The notes beneath the pieces are model-generated. The model worked only from the letters and a program-made list of their open reading frames with translations, had not been told where the DNA came from and ran no database searches. The position numbers and the translations under genes were made by a program. Shown here one piece after another: positions 5,548 through 7,804 of a stretch of 7,804 nt of DNA. Each line of letters starts with the position of its first letter. Within the stretch, counting starts at the first letter, position 1. The stretch covers positions 1 through 7,804 of the forward strand of contig JANXEM010000050.1 in NCBI GenBank assembly GCA_025058435.1, read 5' to 3'. The stretch is from Candidatus Caldarchaeum sp. GTDB lineage: Archaea > Thermoproteota > Nitrososphaeria_A > Caldarchaeales > Caldarchaeaceae.

Positions 5548-6891
5548 GTGTTTCTCGTCCGAGGAAAATACGTCGTCACTATGGATGACAGGTTTAGGAT
5601 ATTCAAGCGGGGCTGCGTGGTCGTCGACGGGAATGTGATTGTAGATGTCGGGCCTTTCGATGATTTACGGAAGATTTATCGATGCGATGAAGTGGTTGGA
5701 GATGATTGGCACGTCGTCGTTCCGGGTTTCGTCAACTGCCACTACCATTCGCGGGAACAGCTCGCGGTAACTCTCTTCCCCGACGGCTTGGGTGAGACGG
5801 AATGGTTTTGGAATTATGTTCTACCGTATCACGAAGCTCTTTCGCCCGAAGACGAAAAACTGGCTTTCGAGCTTGCTCTCACGGCCATGGTCCGCAACGG
5901 CGTGACGACCTTCAGCGACGGCGGCCTTCTTTTTCCCGACACGACTTTAACGGCTTTGGAGAAAATCCCCCTCAGATGTTACGCGTCGACTTGGTGCTGG
6001 GACATCCCACAGAAAATTCACAAAACAACCGAACAAGCTTTCCGAGAAATCGTAGACCTCTACACAAAATACCACGGCAAAAACAACGGCCTGCTCAACG
6101 TTTGCGCCACACCGATAAGCGTTTTAACATGCAGCAGAAAACTGTTGACCGAAGTCGCTTCGTGGGCCCGTCAAAAAGGCCTCAAGACATCGATTCACGT
6201 AGCGTCCTTCGTCGAAGAGGTAGAGAAATGCCATCAAACCTTTGGTACAACGCCGGCTGATTATCTGAAAGGCATCGGAGTTCTCGACCAAAGCGTAAAC
6301 CTTCTACACGCGGTTCATCTATCTGACGGGGATGTCGAAGCTGTGGCGCGGAGCGGCGCGGGGGTTGTTTGCTGCCCCACCTCTTCGACCAAGAAGGGGA
6401 AGGGGTTGGCCGTCAGAGGCAAATTTCCGGAACTGCTTGAGAAAGGGGTCAAGGTTGGGCTGGGGGGCGACGGCGCTCCGTCTTCACAGCACTTGGACAT
6501 GCTGCGGATGGCGTCCCTCTTCGCCGGACTGTTTAGGGATTCGAGAATGGATGCTAAAGCGGTGAAGGCCGTCGATGCTTTGAAGGCCTTGACAATCGGC
6601 GGGGCGGAAGTTTTGGGGGCGTCCGCCGTAACCGGCTCAATCGAGAAGGGAAAAAAGGCTGACCTTGTGCTACTTGACCTCAGAGACCCATGTCTTATCC
6701 CGTTGACCGACGTCGTTCAGGCGCTGGTTTTTTCCGCGACCGGCTCGGCCGTGGACACAGTAATAGTTGACGGCAAAATCTTGGTCGAAGGCGGAGTAGT
6801 CAAAAACATAGACTACCGGGAAATCGCTTTCGAAGCCGAAAAAGCAGTCGAAAAAATTGCGGCGAAGATGGGCCTTCAGATTCCGATGTAG
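5548..6891 (+). CDS. metal-dependent amidohydrolase, TRZ/ATZ-like
   Basis: A 447-residue amidohydrolase-superfamily TIM barrel of the type that deaminates or hydrolyses purine-, pyrimidine- or triazine-like rings; the substrate cannot be told. An N-terminal beta-sandwich (1-55) leads into VVPGFVNCHYHS with the metal-binding His65 and His67. Further ligand candidates are His217 (KTSIHVAS), His254/His257 (LLHAVHLSD) and Asp308 (GLGGDGAPSS). VVCCPTSS (273-280) matches the family's CPTSN block, and GSIEKGKKADLVLLDL (363-378) is the usual closing beta-sandwich motif. In most deaminases of this group the barrel His is followed by Glu (HxxE); here it is His-Val-Ala-Ser, with Glu223/Glu224 nearby, so the chemistry may differ. 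No signal peptide is seen, so it is likely cytosolic. The GTG start is supported by a well-placed TATA box. It converges on livF with a 16-bp overlap. SsnA-like or guanine deaminase-like roles are possible. Confidence 0.85.
   Translation: MFLVRGKYVVTMDDRFRIFKRGCVVVDGNVIVDVGPFDDLRKIYRCDEVVGDDWHVVVPGFVNCHYHSREQLAVTLFPDGLGETEWFWNYVLPYHEALSPEDEKLAFELALTAMVRNGVTTFSDGGLLFPDTTLTALEKIPLRCYASTWCWDIPQKIHKTTEQAFREIVDLYTKYHGKNNGLLNVCATPISVLTCSRKLLTEVASWARQKGLKTSIHVASFVEEVEKCHQTFGTTPADYLKGIGVLDQSVNLLHAVHLSDGDVEAVARSGAGVVCCPTSSTKKGKGLAVRGKFPELLEKGVKVGLGGDGAPSSQHLDMLRMASLFAGLFRDSRMDAKAVKAVDALKALTIGGAEVLGASAVTGSIEKGKKADLVLLDLRDPCLIPLTDVVQALVFSATGSAVDTVIVDGKILVEGGVVKNIDYREIAFEAEKAVEKIAAKMGLQIPM
6839..6856 (-). 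terminator. possible oligo-T terminator of the liv operon
   Basis: On the minus strand, 20-37 nt after the livF stop, two T tracts follow each other (T6 at 6856-6851 and T5 at 6843-6839, separated by CGACTGC). Archaeal RNA polymerase often terminates at such tracts. They lie within the convergent amidohydrolase gene, where they encode Lys-rich codons, so codon use alone could explain them. Confidence 0.33.
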
Positions 6892-7592
6892 GACTGCCGG
6901 ATTTTCTCGCTGTTGAGCAGCTCGAGGCCAACTCCTTCCATCGCTATCCGGCCCTGTTCGAGGACGTAGGCGCGGTTGGCTGTCTGCAGCGCGAGTGAAG
7001 CGTCCTGCTCTACGACGAGGATGGATAATCCCTGCCTCTCCCTAATTTCTTTGATTTTTTCGAACACCATCCTACGGGCTATCGGTGCGAGGCCGACGCT
7101 TGGCTCGTCAAGGAGAAGCACCCGGGGCTTCGACATCAACGCTCTCGCAATCGCCACCATCTGCTGCTCCCCGCCGCTCAAAGTCCCCGCCAGCTGTCGG
7201 CGCCTTTTCTCGATGATGGGGAAAAGCTGAGCAACCATGCCATAGTCTTCCCGTATCTTCTCTTTATCCTTCCTCCGGTAGGCTCCCGACATCACGTTCT
7301 CGTAAACCGTCATGTCGGGAAAAAGCCGTCGCCTTTCGAGCGACAGGACAAGCCCTTTGACAACCCTTTCGTAGGCAGGCAGATTCGTTATCTCCTCTCC
7401 GTCGAGAACGACCCTACCCGACTTGACCGTCGCAAGACCCATCAGCGAAAGCATCATAGTCGTCTTTCCCGCCCCGTTCGGCCCAATAACCGCGACAATC
7501 TCCCCTTTACCCACCCTGATGTCAACATCTTCGATTATTGTCACGGGCCCGTAGCCCGCCGTAAGCTTTTCGACCGTGAGCATGTCAGCCAT
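6876..7592 (-). CDS. livF: LivF-type ABC transporter ATP-binding protein
   Basis: One of the two ATPases of a branched-chain amino-acid-type (HAAT family) importer, working on the cytoplasmic face with LivG, two permeases and a binding protein. The 238-residue length is typical of LivF. Visible motifs are Walker A GPNGAGKTT (37-45), signature LSGGEQQMVAIARALMS (138-154), Walker B VLLLDEPSVGLAP (158-170), and VEQDASLAL (194-202), where LivF proteins carry Gln instead of the usual switch His. The segment SLERRRLFPDMTVYENV (84-100) fits the LivF block PEGRRLF..TV.EN, but with Leu and Arg for the usual Pro and Gly. The cargo of Liv-type systems ranges from amino acids to amides and urea and cannot be told here. 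ATG 7592 is chosen over ATG 7583 because GAAGGTG lies 7 nt upstream. It begins one base after the livG stop and runs tail to tail with the amidohydrolase gene. Confidence 0.93.
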   Translation of the reverse strand: MADMLTVEKLTAGYGPVTIIEDVDIRVGKGEIVAVIGPNGAGKTTMMLSLMGLATVKSGRVVLDGEEITNLPAYERVVKGLVLSLERRRLFPDMTVYENVMSGAYRRKDKEKIREDYGMVAQLFPIIEKRRRQLAGTLSGGEQQMVAIARALMSKPRVLLLDEPSVGLAPIARRMVFEKIKEIRERQGLSILVVEQDASLALQTANRAYVLEQGRIAMEGVGLELLNSEKIRQSYIGI

Positions 7593-7593
7593 T

Positions 7594-7804
7594 TTACAGC
7601 ACCTTCGAAGTCCCGAGATAGGCCTTAATCACCAAATCGCTGCGAGCCACTTCCTCTGGAACGCCTTCGAAAATTATTTTCCCCTGATCCATGACCAAGA
7701 CCCTTTGAATCATCTTCATCAGCTCACGGAGCCTGTGCTCGATGATTACCAGCGTTCCGCCTTCCGACACATAGTTTTTCAAAACGGCGGATACCTCTTC
7801 GATT
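7594..7804 (-). CDS. livG: LivG-type ABC transporter ATP-binding protein, C-terminal part (runs off window)
   Basis: About 70 C-terminal residues of the second Liv ATPase; the 5' part, including Walker A, signature and Walker B, is beyond the right edge. The frame is open to the window end and begins IEEVSAVLKNYV, so any start codon inside the window is only internal. Diagnostic features are GGTLVIIEHRLRELM with the switch-region His (LVIIEH), RVLVMDQGKIIFEG (the usual D-loop-distal strand of LivG) and the closing VARSDLVIKAYLG, which matches the LivG tail P.VI.AYLG. It is directly upstream of livF with a one-base gap, the normal livG-livF order. Permease and binding-protein genes are presumably further to the right. 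Confidence 0.88.
   Translation of the reverse strand, partial: IEEVSAVLKNYVSEGGTLVIIEHRLRELMKMIQRVLVMDQGKIIFEGVPEEVARSDLVIKAYLGTSKVL
7600..7606 (-). promoter_or_regulatory. Shine-Dalgarno of livF inside the livG end
   Basis: GAAGGTG on the minus strand sits 7 nt upstream of ATG 7592 and within the last codons of livG. It supports that ATG over the in-frame ATG at 7583 and indicates translational coupling of livG and livF. Confidence 0.65.

Noticed and set aside
6891..7060. Plus-strand terminator for the amidohydrolase gene (T-rich tract near 7053-7060)
   Set aside because: The tract is about 160 bp past the stop and inside livF; no closer T-run or hairpin stands out, so a call would be arbitrary.
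1..7804. CRISPR arrays, insertion sequences, phage genes or defence systems
   Set aside because: No regularly spaced repeats, transposase or nuclease motifs were seen. Apart from the small gaps described, the window is filled by housekeeping and metabolic genes.

Overview
The window reads as chromosomal DNA of an archaeon, probably a thermophilic or anaerobic member of the TACK-like lineages (Aigarchaeota/Bathyarchaeota/Thaumarchaeota relatives are possible; the exact group is a guess). The evidence is an archaeal-looking 23S rRNA 3' end, the absence of a linked 5S gene, archaeal TATA boxes about 23-27 bp upstream of start codons with no Shine-Dalgarno (leaderless genes), and frequent GTG/TTG starts. 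Base composition is moderately GC-rich.

Layout. Positions 1-~112 (+) are the last bases of a 23S rRNA gene whose body lies to the left. Facing it on the minus strand is an Lrp/AsnC-type regulator (106-561), whose odd C-terminus is read from the rRNA 3' trailer and whose stop codon falls inside the rRNA end. Next comes a [NiFe]-hydrogenase maturation locus: a minus-strand operon hypD-hypC-hypE (transcribed from 3149 down to 616), and hypF (3238-5523, +) transcribed divergently from an 88-bp control region. A TRZ/ATZ-type amidohydrolase gene (5548-6891, +) follows hypF after 24 bp and appears to have its own promoter overlapping the hypF stop. At the right edge are two minus-strand genes of a branched-chain amino-acid-type (Liv) ABC transporter: livF, and the 3' part of livG running off the window. 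livF converges on the amidohydrolase gene with a 16-bp overlap.

How the genes work together. HypF makes the carbamoyl adenylate and transfers the carbamoyl group to the C-terminal Cys of HypE, which dehydrates it to a thiocyanate. HypC and HypD then take the cyanide and build the Fe(CN)2CO unit for insertion into the hydrogenase large subunit. Four of the six Hyp proteins (C, D, E, F) are here, all with key residues intact. hypA, hypB and the hydrogenase structural genes are not in the window. The amidohydrolase and Liv transporter could relate to uptake and use of an amide or N-heterocycle, but this rests on adjacency alone.

I see no clearly novel multi-gene system. The points most worth checking are the overlap between the Lrp gene and the 23S end with a possible frameshift, the TTG start that restores the HypC Cys2 terminus, the mirror-symmetric hypD/hypF control region, the set of leaderless promoters, and the amidohydrolase that lacks the usual HxxE glutamate.
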